A stretch of 64,000 nt of DNA from Corynebacterium uropygiale (lineage in GTDB: Bacteria; Actinomycetota; Actinomycetes; Mycobacteriales; Mycobacteriaceae), in assembly GCF_021568315.1 (NCBI RefSeq), contig NZ_JAKGSI010000001.1, positions 496,001-560,000 on the forward strand. Reading direction: 5' to 3'. Positions 7,764 to 16,194 of this stretch are shown here, piece by piece. How positions within the stretch are numbered: the stretch's first letter is position 1; every line of letters begins with the position of its first letter. A model generated the notes under the pieces. The model ran no database searches, had not been told where the DNA came from, and was given only the letters and a program-made list of their open reading frames with translations. Position numbers and translations under genes: made by a program.

Positions 7764-9038
7764 TTAGCCGGCGGCGTTGGTGATGGCCGCGGACATATCG
7801 GCGGTGACCTCATCCACCGAGCGGTTGCCATTCAGCGCAGCGTAGGCGTTGTCCTGGATGGCCTTGGAGATCGCGGTGTAGTAGGGGCTCACCGGGCGCG
7901 GCACGGCGTTCTCGAGGGAGAGCTTCAGTGCCGGCAAGTAGGGGTACTTGTCGATGAGTGCCTGATCATCGTAGATGGACGCGAGCACCGGCGGGAAGGA
8001 GTTCTCCGCGAAGGAGCGCTGGTTGTCCTCGGTGATGATGAAGGAGATGAAGTCCCGAGCGGTGGCCTTGTGCTCGGAGTGGATGTTGATGCCGTTGTTG
8101 TAGCCACCGAGGGTGGACACGCCCACGCCATCCTTACCGACGAGCGGCTGCACCTCCACGGGGAGGCCGGCCTCCACCGCGTTGGTGTACATGTACGGCC
8201 AGTTCACCGCGTAGGCGGTGTCCCCACCGACGAAGGCCTGGTTGGTCTCCTCCTCCGTGGCGGAGAGGGAGGACTTGGCGATGGTGTTGTCCTTCAGCCC
8301 GTCCACCATGGCCTGGAGGCCATCCTTGGATCCCTGGGCCTCGACGTTCGGGGTGCCGTCGTCCTTGAGGATGGAGCCACCCCAGCCTTCCATGAAGCCC
8401 GCGGTGTTCACCGTGAGCCCCTCATACTGCTTGAGCTGGAGGACGAGGCAGTCCTTCTCCTTGGCGGCGTCCTTGCGATCCTCGCAGGACTTCTTCAGCT
8501 GCGACCAGTTCTCGGGCTTCTCGCCCACGAGGTCCGTGTTGCGGTAGAGGAGCTGGCCGTTGGTGTTCTGCGGCAGGGCGTAGAGCGTGCCGTTGTAGGT
8601 GGCGGAGTCCACGGTGGCCGGCAGCAGGCCGGAGGTATCGACCTCGAGGTCGCCGGTCAACGGGGCCAGCCACTGGTTCGCGGCGAAGTCCGCGGTCCAG
8701 ACGACGTCGAGAGCCATGACGTCGTACTCGGAGTTGCCGGCCTGGAGGGATTGCACGAGGGTGTCGCGCTGGTCATCGGCTTCACCGGCGAGCTCGTGGA
8801 TGGTGACCTGCTCGTCGGCGTGCTCCTTGTTCCACTTCTCGGCGATGGGCTTGATGAGGTCAATGTCGTTCTTGCCCATCGCGAAGGTGATGGGGCCGCG
8901 GCCATCGGTGTTCTCGACGGAGGGCGCTGCCTGGCCACCGTTCTCCGAGGAGGAGGAGCAGCCGGTCAAAGCTAAGGAACCGGCAAGCACGGCAGCGGCG
9001 AGCACGGTTCCACTCGTGAAGGCGAGTCGTTTGGTCAT
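7764..9038 (-). CDS. tusE: Sugar ABC transporter substrate-binding lipoprotein, TusE/LpqY type
   Basis: This 424-residue extracellular solute-binding protein of family 1 has a lipoprotein signal peptide: MTKR, a hydrophobic core, then LALTGCSSS, with lipidated Cys27. The mature part has the two-lobe binding-protein pattern (ITFAMGKNDIDLIKPIAEKW near the start, YDVMALDVVWTADFA, LPQNTNGQLLYRN, FVGGDTAYAVNWPYM, STLGGYNNGINIHS). ATG 9038 is chosen because AGGAAAGG lies 8 bases upstream; a GTG three codons earlier is possible. It presumably captures trehalose or a related disaccharide outside the membrane and delivers it to the TusF-TusG pore. The distance to tusK upstream is 131 bases, with a C5/G5 hairpin in the gap that could reduce read-through. 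Confidence 0.75.
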   Translation of the reverse strand: MTKRLAFTSGTVLAAAVLAGSLALTGCSSSSENGGQAAPSVENTDGRGPITFAMGKNDIDLIKPIAEKWNKEHADEQVTIHELAGEADDQRDTLVQSLQAGNSEYDVMALDVVWTADFAANQWLAPLTGDLEVDTSGLLPATVDSATYNGTLYALPQNTNGQLLYRNTDLVGEKPENWSQLKKSCEDRKDAAKEKDCLVLQLKQYEGLTVNTAGFMEGWGGSILKDDGTPNVEAQGSKDGLQAMVDGLKDNTIAKSSLSATEEETNQAFVGGDTAYAVNWPYMYTNAVEAGLPVEVQPLVGKDGVGVSTLGGYNNGINIHSEHKATARDFISFIITEDNQRSFAENSFPPVLASIYDDQALIDKYPYLPALKLSLENAVPRPVSPYYTAISKAIQDNAYAALNGNRSVDEVTADMSAAITNAAG

Positions 9039-9109
9039 GGGTGACACCTTTCCTGTGAGGATTCTTTCACTAGTATTCCGGAAAAATCTATATCGCGGTA
9101 CACCCGGTT

Positions 9110-9131
9110 AGCACCCCCGCGAGGGGGTCTT
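9110..9131 (-). promoter_or_regulatory. Hairpin in the tusK-tusE gap
   Basis: The sequence ACCCCCGCGAGGGGGT forms a 6-bp stem with a 4-base loop in the 131-bp gap between tusK and tusE. No U tract follows on the minus strand, so it is more likely an attenuator or mRNA-stability hairpin than a full terminator. Such hairpins often set different expression of ATPase and binding protein. Confidence 0.35.
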
Positions 9132-9169
9132 CACCGTGCCGCTGTGCTGTTCGGGCTGCCGGGTCCTTC

Positions 9170-10210
9170 CTATTCGATGCGTTCCCCGGTGCGGCGGTCG
9201 AAGTGATGGACCTGGTCGGGGGAGAAAGTCAGTGCGACGTGCTCGCCGCGGGCGGGGAGGTGATCCTCGGCCAGCCGGGCGATGAGGGTGGCTCCGGGGA
9301 AGTCCTCGCTGTGTGCATAGACATAGCTTTCGGAGCCGAGCTCCTCGACGATGTCGACGGTGGCCTCGACGGTGGGATGCCCCGCCGGGGCCTGCTCACC
9401 GTGCTCGGGGCGGAGCACGCGCACGTGCTCGGGGCGGACGCCGAGGGTGATGTCGCCGCGCTGGGCGTCGTGCGTGGGGAGCAGGTTCATGGCGGGGGAC
9501 CCGATGAATCCTGCGACAAAGGCGTTGGTGGGGCGCTGGTAGAGCTCGCGCGGCGGGGCGACTTGCTGGAGGGTGCCGTCGCGAAGGACGGCGACGCGAT
9601 CGCCCATCGTCATGGCTTCGACCTGGTCGTGGGTGACGTAGACGGTCGTGGTGCCGAGGCGCCGCTGGAGAGCGGCGAGTTCCGTGCGGGTTTGGACGCG
9701 AAGCTTGGCGTCGAGGTTGGAGAGCGGCTCATCCATGAGGAAGACCTGGGGGTTGCGGACAATGGCGCGCCCCATGGCGACGCGCTGACGTTGCCCGCCC
9801 GAGAGGTCCTTGGGGCGGCGGTCGAGGTACTCCTCGAGGCCGAGGAGCGCGGCCGCTTCCTTCACCTTGGCGTCGATCTCGTTCTTGGGGACCTTCTTCA
9901 GGGAGAGGGAGAAGCCCATGTTCTTCGCCACGCTCATATGGGGGTAGAGGGCGTAGTTCTGGAAGACCATGGCGACATCGCGCTCGGCGGGGTCAACTCC
10001 CGTGACATCGCGCTCCCCGATATGAATGCTTCCTCCCGCCACGGGCTCCAGCCCCGCGAGGGCGCGCAGGGTGGTGGACTTTCCGCAGCCAGAGGGGCCG
10101 ACGAGGACAAGGAACTCCCCATCCCCGATGGTGAGAGTGAAGTCGGTGACGGTGGGCGACTCGGCGCCGGGATAGCGGATGGTGACGTTGTCGAAGCTCA
10201 CGGAGGCCAT
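9170..10210 (-). CDS. tusK: Sugar ABC transporter ATP-binding protein, UgpC/MsmK family
   Basis: This 346-residue ATPase has Walker A GPSGCGKSTT (about residues 38-47), Q loop VFQNYALYPHM, signature LSGGQRQRVAMGRAIVRNP, Walker B VFLMDEPLSNLD and switch His TVYVTHDQ. A C-terminal TOBE/regulatory domain from about residue 240 includes GVRPEHVRV. It powers the TusE-TusF-TusG importer and is the first gene of the operon, as in the C. glutamicum tus cluster. Its promoter seems leaderless: TATTTT ends 7 bases before the ATG and no Shine-Dalgarno sequence is visible. UgpC-type ATPases can serve several importers, so it may not be exclusive to this one. Confidence 0.85.
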   Translation of the reverse strand: MASVSFDNVTIRYPGAESPTVTDFTLTIGDGEFLVLVGPSGCGKSTTLRALAGLEPVAGGSIHIGERDVTGVDPAERDVAMVFQNYALYPHMSVAKNMGFSLSLKKVPKNEIDAKVKEAAALLGLEEYLDRRPKDLSGGQRQRVAMGRAIVRNPQVFLMDEPLSNLDAKLRVQTRTELAALQRRLGTTTVYVTHDQVEAMTMGDRVAVLRDGTLQQVAPPRELYQRPTNAFVAGFIGSPAMNLLPTHDAQRGDITLGVRPEHVRVLRPEHGEQAPAGHPTVEATVDIVEELGSESYVYAHSEDFPGATLIARLAEDHLPARGEHVALTFSPDQVHHFDRRTGERIE

Positions 10211-10217
10211 ACGTAGA

Positions 10218-10223
10218 AAAATA
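10218..10223 (-). promoter_or_regulatory. -10 element of tusK (leaderless)
   Basis: Minus-strand TATTTT fits TANNNT and ends 7 bases before ATG 10210. The perfect 8-bp palindrome GTGATCAC at 10249-10256 lies about 35 bp upstream and could bind a regulator. Confidence 0.5.
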
Positions 10224-10265
10224 TCAGACCTCCGCCAATTCGGTGGGGGTGATCACATTTGGGCC

Positions 10266-10294
10266 TTGAAACTGTACCTGTCATCCGATAGTCT
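10266..10294 (+). promoter_or_regulatory. Promoter of the Nramp-related gene
   Basis: TTGAAA (10266-10271) and TAGTCT (10289-10294) are separated by 17 bases, a near-ideal housekeeping spacing. Transcription should start near 10301, giving a leader of about 40 bases with AGGAGG at 10329-10334. Confidence 0.6.
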
Positions 10295-10341
10295 CCGTAG
10301 TGTTCCCCATCACACCAGCTCTCGTGCTAGGAGGTATGAGC

Positions 10342-11613
10342 GTGGCTGAGACGACATCAACCCCGATAGAAGAGACCACCCCGCCCGCGAAAGGGCGCTG
10401 GAAGGTCATTGGCCCCGGCCTGGTGGCTGCGGCGACGGGCGTCGGTGGGGCCGATCTCGTCGCCACCCTCGTTGCCGGGCAGAAATTTGGCTATGCCCTC
10501 CTCTGGGCGTGCATTGTGGGAACGGTGATGAAGATCGTCCTCGTCGAGGGTGTGGGCCGTTACACCCTCGCCACGGGGAATACGATGTTCCACGGGTGGC
10601 GGAGCCTCGGTGCGTGGACCAGCTGGTACTTTGCCCCGTACATCATCATTTGGGGCTTTGTGTACGGCGCCGCGGGTACGAGCGGCGTGGCGCTCCCGCT
10701 CGGTGCGCTCTTCCCCTCGGTGGATCTCAAGGTCTGGGCGATCGTCGCGGGCCTCATCACCTTCGTCATGGCGTGGTTCGGCCGCTACCGCTTCATTGAG
10801 AAGCTCATGTCCGCGATGGTGCTCATCATGTTCCTCACCGTCGTCGGCATCGCGACGCTCTCGCTGCCTCACCTTCCGGAGATCCTCACCGGCCTCGTGC
10901 CCACGCTCCCGGAGGGCTCCTTCGTCTACGTGCTCTCCCTGGCCGGAGGCATCGGCGGCACGATCACGCTGGCGGCCTACGGCTACTGGTTCCGGGAGAA
11001 GGGCTGGCACGGTCCGCAGTGGATGAACATCATGCGCTGGGATAACACGGTGGCCTACCTGGTGACCGGCATCTTTGTGATCTCCATGCTCATCATCGGC
11101 GGTGACCTCCTGTACACCGCGAACATTGCGGTCCGCAGCTCGGATGCCGGCCTCCTTGACCTGGCAAAGGTGCTGGAAGATCGCTATGGCTCCACCATCT
11201 GCACCATCTACCTCATCGGCTTCCTCGCCGCGGCCTTCTCCTCCATCCTCGGCGTGTGGAATGGCGTCTCCCTCATGTTCGCCGATTACGTCGGCCACCT
11301 GCGCCACCTCGATCAGGATGATCCCCGCGTCCACGTGGGTGGGTCCTACTTCCGCTTCTACATCCTGTGGCTCACCTTCCCGCCGATGATCCTCCACTTC
11401 CTCGGGAAGCCGACGCTTCTCATCCTGTCCTACGGCGTCCTCGGCGCACTCTTCATGCCCTTCCTCGGGCTCACGCTCCTCATCCTTCTCAACACGAAGC
11501 ACACGCCGAAGCCCTGGCGCAATGGCTGGTTTGTCAACCTCCTCATGGGCGTGATCTCCGTGCTCTTCGTCATCATCTGTGTGAACGAGATCATCGGGGT
11601 GTTCTCCAAGTAG
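10342..11613 (+). CDS. Nramp-related membrane carrier lacking the canonical metal-site motifs
   Basis: This protein of about 423 residues has roughly eleven hydrophobic segments and Nramp-like order: GPGLVAAATGVGGADLVATL in helix 1, GQKFGYALLW, VEGVGRYTLATG. Canonical manganese/iron Nramp proteins carry DPGN in helix 1 and MPH in helix 6; here the positions read GGAD and the helix-6 region reads GGTITLAAYGYW. Substrate therefore cannot be assumed to be manganese or iron; it may be another divalent metal or an unrelated solute. GTG 10342 is favoured because AGGAGG lies 7 bases upstream; ATG 10336 is only 1 base from that site. It is a monocistronic gene divergent from the sugar importer and convergent with the ArsB-like gene. 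Confidence 0.7.
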   Translation: MAETTSTPIEETTPPAKGRWKVIGPGLVAAATGVGGADLVATLVAGQKFGYALLWACIVGTVMKIVLVEGVGRYTLATGNTMFHGWRSLGAWTSWYFAPYIIIWGFVYGAAGTSGVALPLGALFPSVDLKVWAIVAGLITFVMAWFGRYRFIEKLMSAMVLIMFLTVVGIATLSLPHLPEILTGLVPTLPEGSFVYVLSLAGGIGGTITLAAYGYWFREKGWHGPQWMNIMRWDNTVAYLVTGIFVISMLIIGGDLLYTANIAVRSSDAGLLDLAKVLEDRYGSTICTIYLIGFLAAAFSSILGVWNGVSLMFADYVGHLRHLDQDDPRVHVGGSYFRFYILWLTFPPMILHFLGKPTLLILSYGVLGALFMPFLGLTLLILLNTKHTPKPWRNGWFVNLLMGVISVLFVIICVNEIIGVFSK

Positions 11614-11668
11614 AGCGACGTCGACCCACGCCGCCTCACCGCCTCTGAGGAGGATTCTGAAAAGATCC

Positions 11669-12859
11669 CTAGGAGATACCGGAAACAGCCAGAAGAACGC
11701 CGAGTGCCCCGCCCACACCCAGCAGGCAGAGGGGCACACCGAGCGCCGCGAAGAGCCCCCATCCGATGGGCACTCCGCGGCGCTTCATCTGATCCGCCCA
11801 CAGAAGGGTGGCGAGGGAAGCCCACGGGCTCACCACCGGCCCCGCATTCACGCCGATGAGCAGCGCCATGAGCGCCTCCGGCGAGGAGGCAGCGGGCTCC
11901 AGCGCCAGATAGGCCGGGATGTTGTTGATGAGGTTCGCCGCGAGCGCCCCCACGCCGCCGAGCAGCCACGCCTGCGTCGCCCCCTCGGCATGGGCGAGGG
12001 GGGAGAGGAGCGCATCGAGCGCCCCGAGGCGGTGAATGAGCGCCGCCCAGGACGTGAGGGCCAGGATGAACGCCATCGAGCCCCAGGGCACGGCGTCCGC
12101 GCGCAGGCTCCCCGGGCGGAACACGAGAGTAATGATGACGCTGCACGCCGCGGCCACGCCGGCGCTCAGCCACACCGGCAGCGGGGAGAGCAACACCGGC
12201 AGCAGCACGAGGATGAGAATCCCGTGGCAGGCGACCTCCCACCCTGCCGATCCGCCCGCCCCGCCGGGCTGAGGTGCGGTGGCCTGCGACTCCTCCGCAG
12301 GGGAGCTGCCTGCCACGGGGGTTCGACGCCCAGCCCAGCGCGAGATGAGCAGCGGCCCGCCCGCGGCAAGAAGCGCGAGGACAAGCGCGGGAGCCCAGGA
12401 CAGGGAGAGGAAATCGGCAGGGGAGGGGCCGTGCTCGGTTTGGACGGCGAGCAGGTTGGTGAGGTTGGAGATCGGTAGGAGGAGCGAGCCGAGGTTCGCC
12501 ATCCAGATCACCGCCAGGCCTGCCGCGAGCGCCGGGATCCGGGCGTGCCTGGCCAGCACGAGGGCCACCGGGGTGACGAGGACGGCCGTCGTGTCCAAGG
12601 AGAAAAACACCGTGCTGAGCAGGCTCAATCCGATGATGAGGGCCCAGCCGCCGGCGGGGCGCCGGGCGTGGAGTCGGTGGAGGAGCTCATCGAAGGTGCC
12701 GGCGGCGTCGGCGAGGTTGACGATGATCGCCATGAACGTCGCGAAGCCCAGAACGGGGGCGATGCGCGCGAGGTAATCCCCGGCAGCGCCGGGATCCAGG
12801 AGGGAGAGGGCGGCCAGCGCGAGGGCCGTCAGCCCCGCGAGGCTGAGGGGGATCTTCAC
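11669..12859 (-). CDS. ArsB/SLC13-like membrane carrier
   Basis: This 396-residue protein has about ten to eleven hydrophobic segments and two pseudo-repeats: FFSLDTTAVLVTPVAL (about residues 85-100), NLGSLLLPISNLTNLL, then NLINNIPAYLALEP and VNAGPVVSPWASLATLLW in the second half. These paired re-entrant motifs are those of the ArsB/CitMHS/SLC13 ion-transporter superfamily. The central loop is Pro/Ala/Gly-rich. It might export arsenite or antimonite, or import an organic anion; no ars regulator or reductase is nearby, so arsenic resistance is not supported by context. It starts with GTG overlapping the stop of the upstream TIGR03089 gene (GTGA), suggesting translational coupling. Confidence 0.7.
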   Translation of the reverse strand: MKIPLSLAGLTALALAALSLLDPGAAGDYLARIAPVLGFATFMAIIVNLADAAGTFDELLHRLHARRPAGGWALIIGLSLLSTVFFSLDTTAVLVTPVALVLARHARIPALAAGLAVIWMANLGSLLLPISNLTNLLAVQTEHGPSPADFLSLSWAPALVLALLAAGGPLLISRWAGRRTPVAGSSPAEESQATAPQPGGAGGSAGWEVACHGILILVLLPVLLSPLPVWLSAGVAAACSVIITLVFRPGSLRADAVPWGSMAFILALTSWAALIHRLGALDALLSPLAHAEGATQAWLLGGVGALAANLINNIPAYLALEPAASSPEALMALLIGVNAGPVVSPWASLATLLWADQMKRRGVPIGWGLFAALGVPLCLLGVGGALGVLLAVSGIS

Positions 12860-13551
12860 AGTCGGGCGGTGACCTTCTCCGCGCGGGCGATGCGCTCCAG
12901 CTCCTCCGCGGGGCGCAGCCCAGCGGCGATGACCACGCTCCCGCCCGCGGCGAGGGGGCCCAGGACCCGGGACCAGAGCTCCTCGGTGGAGCTCCAGCCG
13001 GTGCAGAGGTAGCGCTCGGCGGGGGGAAGCGGGGCGTTTGTGTGCGCGGCCCAGGCCTCGGCGAGGGTGGGGCAGGGCTCGACGAACTGGTCGCCGTAGG
13101 AGCGTACGGTGGGCCCGAAGTCGATGGCGTCGAGCGAGGGGAGCTCCTCGCCGATCTCCTCCACGCCGCGGCCCAGCGGATCGGCGGTGAGGACGACGAG
13201 CTCAGAGCCAGCAGCCTCGGCGGCGGGCACATCCTCATCCGCCGCGTCGAGGGAGCAGAAGAGAACATCCGCCTCGGTGGGGGCACCATGCTCACCGAGC
13301 ACCACCTCGCAGCCCGCGCTCAGCGCCCCGAGGACCAGCGCCACCGCCTGCCAGCCCGAGGGAAGGCGCAGCTCGACGCGGGTGGCGCCGGGCTGGGCGT
13401 CGAACTCCTCGAGCAGAAGATTGCCGACCTTGGAGGTCCAATTGTCGAGCGTCTGCGCGGAAAAATCGAGGCGCGCCCCGGAGGCCTCGTCATAGACGCT
13501 GAGGCGAGGAGACGCCGGGTCATCCGCCAGGAGCTGAGAGAGGAGTGTCAT
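12856..13551 (-). CDS. TIGR03089 family protein (AMP-ligase-like fold)
   Basis: This 231-residue protein starts MTLLSQLLADDPASPRLSVYD. It resembles the actinobacterial TIGR03089 family, a truncated relative of AMP-binding acyl-CoA synthetases (RLDFSAQTLDNWTSKVGNLL near the N terminus matches the usual first segment) that lacks the ATP-grip motif and the C-terminal lid. A member adjoins the LCP ligase gene in mycobacteria and corynebacteria; here the crtB-crtI pair separates them. Biochemical role unknown. ATG 13551 has TACCCT 7 bases upstream and no ribosome site, so it is probably leaderless. Only 23 bp separate its start from that of divergent crtB. Confidence 0.7.
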   Translation of the reverse strand: MTLLSQLLADDPASPRLSVYDEASGARLDFSAQTLDNWTSKVGNLLLEEFDAQPGATRVELRLPSGWQAVALVLGALSAGCEVVLGEHGAPTEADVLFCSLDAADEDVPAAEAAGSELVVLTADPLGRGVEEIGEELPSLDAIDFGPTVRSYGDQFVEPCPTLAEAWAAHTNAPLPPAERYLCTGWSSTEELWSRVLGPLAAGGSVVIAAGLRPAEELERIARAEKVTARL

Positions 13552-13558
13552 GAGCCCC

Positions 13559-13568
13559 AGGGTACGGT
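13559..13568. promoter_or_regulatory. Overlapping divergent -10 elements (TIGR03089 gene / crtB)
   Basis: On the minus strand TACCCT (13564-13559) precedes ATG 13551 by 7 bases. On the plus strand TACGGT (13563-13568) precedes ATG 13575 by 6 bases. The two hexamers share the TA at 13563-13564, so RNA polymerase could occupy only one at a time. Confidence 0.5.
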
Positions 13569-13574
13569 AGAACC

Positions 13575-14597
13575 ATGCCCGAGCCCACACACCCACACCT
13601 CGATGCGGAGACGTGGAGCCGCGCCGCCGGGCACGCAGCCCAGCACATCATTCGCGACTATTCCTCCAGCTTCGGGTTGGGATCGCGGCTCCTCCCGCCT
13701 CGTGTGCGACAGGACATCGCCCATCTCTACGCGGTGGTGCGCATCGCGGATGAGATCGTCGACGGCGCGGCCGCCGAGGCGGGCCTCAGCCTCGAGGAGA
13801 TCCGCGCGGCCCTCGATGCCTACGAGGAGCAGGTGTGCGCGGCGCCCTCGCGCCCCTTCCACACCGACCCCGTCCTCCACGCCTATGCGGAAACAGCCCG
13901 CCGCTGCCGCTTCCAGGAGGAGCACCTGCGCGCCTTCTTCCGCTCCATGCGGATGGACATTCGCTCCGGCCCCGCCCGCTTCGATGAGGAGCAGATCCGC
14001 GCGTACATCTACGGATCCGCCGAGGTCATCGGCCTCCTCTGCCTCGCCGTCTTCGAGGCCTCCGCCTCCGATACTCCCGCCTCCGAGGGGACGACGACGC
14101 CAACCCACGCGCCCAGCTCTCGCAGCGGTGATACCCGCAGCCCAGAGGAGCGGGCGACACTCGAGCACGGCGCACGCGCCCTCGGCGCGGCGTTCCAGAA
14201 GATCAATTTCCTCCGCGACGTGGGCAAAGACTATGAGCACCTGGGGCGCATGTACCTCCCCGGCTGCGGTGCCTACCCGCCCTCCGAGGCGGCCATCCAC
14301 CGCTGGATCGCGGAGATCGAGGAGGACCTGGCGGCGGCCCGCGCAGCCATCCCGCTGCTGCCCGGCCCCTGCCAGCCCGCGGTGTGGACGGTCACGCACC
14401 TCTTCGAACAGGTGGCGGAGCGCCTGGCCCAGACCCCTCCGGATCAGCTCCTGGGCTCGCGGGTGCGGGTGAGCGCGCCGGGCAAGCTGGGCATCGCGGC
14501 GCGCACCCTGGCCAGCGCCGGGGCCCGCACCCTGAGCCGCGCCCTGACGCGGAGCCAGGCGAACAATCTCACACGAAGGAGAACAGAGGATGACTAA
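13575..14597 (+). CDS. crtB: Phytoene synthase-like squalene/phytoene synthase
   Basis: This 340-residue isoprenoid condensing enzyme joins two geranylgeranyl diphosphates (or C15 units) head to head. The first Asp-rich motif is VRIADEIVDG (about residues 55-64) and the second is NFLRDVGKDYEHLGRMYLP (about 212-230); YIYGSAEVIGLLCL lies between. A Ser/Thr/Pro-rich insert of about 25 residues (about 164-190) splits the usual loop. The start has no Shine-Dalgarno sequence but a TACGGT -10 six bases upstream. It overlaps crtI by 8 bases. No geranylgeranyl-diphosphate synthase gene is in the window, so precursor supply is encoded elsewhere. C15 versus C20 substrate cannot be told from sequence alone. 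Confidence 0.85.
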   Translation: MPEPTHPHLDAETWSRAAGHAAQHIIRDYSSSFGLGSRLLPPRVRQDIAHLYAVVRIADEIVDGAAAEAGLSLEEIRAALDAYEEQVCAAPSRPFHTDPVLHAYAETARRCRFQEEHLRAFFRSMRMDIRSGPARFDEEQIRAYIYGSAEVIGLLCLAVFEASASDTPASEGTTTPTHAPSSRSGDTRSPEERATLEHGARALGAAFQKINFLRDVGKDYEHLGRMYLPGCGAYPPSEAAIHRWIAEIEEDLAAARAAIPLLPGPCQPAVWTVTHLFEQVAERLAQTPPDQLLGSRVRVSAPGKLGIAARTLASAGARTLSRALTRSQANNLTRRRTEDD

Positions 14598-16194
14598 GAT
14601 TGCCGGCGCCCAGGTGGTGGTCATCGGGGCGGGGGCCTCGGGCCTGGCTACCGCCACCCTCCTGGCGGATCGGGGCGCCCAGGTGAGCGTCGTCGACCGC
14701 GGCGAGCGCCCGGGCGGGCGCGCCGGGGTCCTCACCCTGCCGGAGCACCCGGGCTTCCGCTGGGACACGGGCCCCTCGTGGTACCTCATGCCCGATGCCT
14801 TCGAGCACTTTTATGCGCTGCTGGGAACGTCGGCGGAGAAGGAACTCGAGCTCGAGCGCCTTGACCCCGGCTATCGATTCTTCCCCGAGGGCTGCGCCCC
14901 GCTGGACATCCCGCACGGGAAGGAGGAGGTCGCGGCGCTCGCGGAGTCCCTGGAGCCGGGCGCGGGGGCGGTGATGCGCTCCTACCTCGCGCAGGCGGGG
15001 GAGTTTTACGACATTGCGTGCCGACGCTTCCTCTACACCACCTTCGAGTCCCCGGCGCCGTTCCTGCACCTTTCCGTGGCGCGCCGCGCGCTGCTCCTCC
15101 TCCGGCTGCTCAGCACGTCCCTGGAGGGCTGGGTCCACCGCCAGGTCCACGACACGCGCCTGCGCCAGCTGCTCACCTACCCCGCGGTGTTCCTCTCGGG
15201 GGAGCCGCGCACCGTCCCGGCGCTCTACCACCTCATGAGCCACACGGACCTCGTCCAAGGAGTGCGCTACCCGCAGGGCGGCTTCGCGGCGGTCATGGCG
15301 AGCGTCCGGCGCCTCGCCGAGGAGCGCGGCGTGCGCTTCCTCCAGCGGACCGAGGCCACGCGGATCCTCACCACTCCACACGGCCAGGTTCGGGGCGTGC
15401 GCATCCGCCGCGAGGACGGCGCCGTTGAGGACATTCCTGCCGACCATGTGGTCTCGACGGTGGACCGCCGTCACAGCGAGCTCGATCTGCTGCCCCCGGC
15501 CCAGCGCACGTGGGGGCCGCGCCACTTTGAGAAGCAGAACCCGGGGATCGGGACGGTGCTGGTCATGGCGGGGGTGCGGGGCGAGCTGCCGCAGCTGCGC
15601 CACCATAATCTCTTCTTCCGCCGGGAGTGGGAGAAGGACTTTGCGCAGGTCCGCCGCCCGATGCGCTGGGATCCGCGGACTGATCTTGCCAGTGAGGTGC
15701 CCTGGTCCCGGTCTATTTACGTCTCCGTCACCTCGAAGACGGAGCGGGACGTGGCCCCGGCGGGGCATGAGAATCTCTTCATCCTCGTTCCCGTGCCGGC
15801 CGACCCCCGCCTGGGCCACGGGGACCTCCACCACCCGGAGGCCTCCCCGGCGGTGGCCCACATCCAGCGGGAGGTCCTCGCGCTCATCGCGAAGTGGGCG
15901 GGGATCCCCGATCTGGCCGAGCGCGTGGTGGTGAGCCGGAGCCTCGGCCCGCTGGATTTCCTGGAGCAACACCACGCCCAGTCGGGTGGGGCCATTGGTC
16001 CGGCGCACACGCTGCGCCAGTCCGCCTTCTTCCGGGGCGCGGTGCGCAGCGCGAAGGTCGCCAACCTCTGGTACGCGGGGGCGACGACGCGGCCGGGCGT
16101 CGGCATCCCCATGTGCCTTATCTCCGCGGAGAACGTCCTCAAGGGGATGGAAGGGGACCGCTCCTGCGGCCCCCTGGATGTCTCGTTGCGTTAG
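14590..16194 (+). CDS. crtI: Phytoene desaturase
   Basis: This 534-residue FAD-dependent carotene desaturase has the dinucleotide-binding start VVVIGAGASGLATATLLADR, then VVDRGERPGGRAG and WDTGPSWYLMPDAF. The C-terminal carotenoid-desaturase signature NLWYAGATTRPGVGIPMCLI ends the FAD domain (about residues 491-510). It desaturates the colourless CrtB product into a coloured polyene. ATG 14590 overlaps the crtB stop by 8 bases with AAGGAGA upstream, so the two are a coupled operon. Its stop overlaps the LCP gene's stop by four bases (TTAG). The number of desaturation steps is not predictable. The pair is a small carotenoid module set between conserved cell-wall genes. Confidence 0.9.
   Translation: MTKIAGAQVVVIGAGASGLATATLLADRGAQVSVVDRGERPGGRAGVLTLPEHPGFRWDTGPSWYLMPDAFEHFYALLGTSAEKELELERLDPGYRFFPEGCAPLDIPHGKEEVAALAESLEPGAGAVMRSYLAQAGEFYDIACRRFLYTTFESPAPFLHLSVARRALLLLRLLSTSLEGWVHRQVHDTRLRQLLTYPAVFLSGEPRTVPALYHLMSHTDLVQGVRYPQGGFAAVMASVRRLAEERGVRFLQRTEATRILTTPHGQVRGVRIRREDGAVEDIPADHVVSTVDRRHSELDLLPPAQRTWGPRHFEKQNPGIGTVLVMAGVRGELPQLRHHNLFFRREWEKDFAQVRRPMRWDPRTDLASEVPWSRSIYVSVTSKTERDVAPAGHENLFILVPVPADPRLGHGDLHHPEASPAVAHIQREVLALIAKWAGIPDLAERVVVSRSLGPLDFLEQHHAQSGGAIGPAHTLRQSAFFRGAVRSAKVANLWYAGATTRPGVGIPMCLISAENVLKGMEGDRSCGPLDVSLR

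Noticed and set aside
10249-10256. GlxR/CRP site at GTGATCAC upstream of tusK
   Set aside because: The half sites lack the six-base spacer of TGTGA-N6-TCACA, so it does not fit the consensus.
11669-12859. Arsenic resistance operon
   Set aside because: The carrier is ArsB-like but no arsR, arsC or other ars gene is adjacent; it is coupled to the TIGR03089 gene instead.
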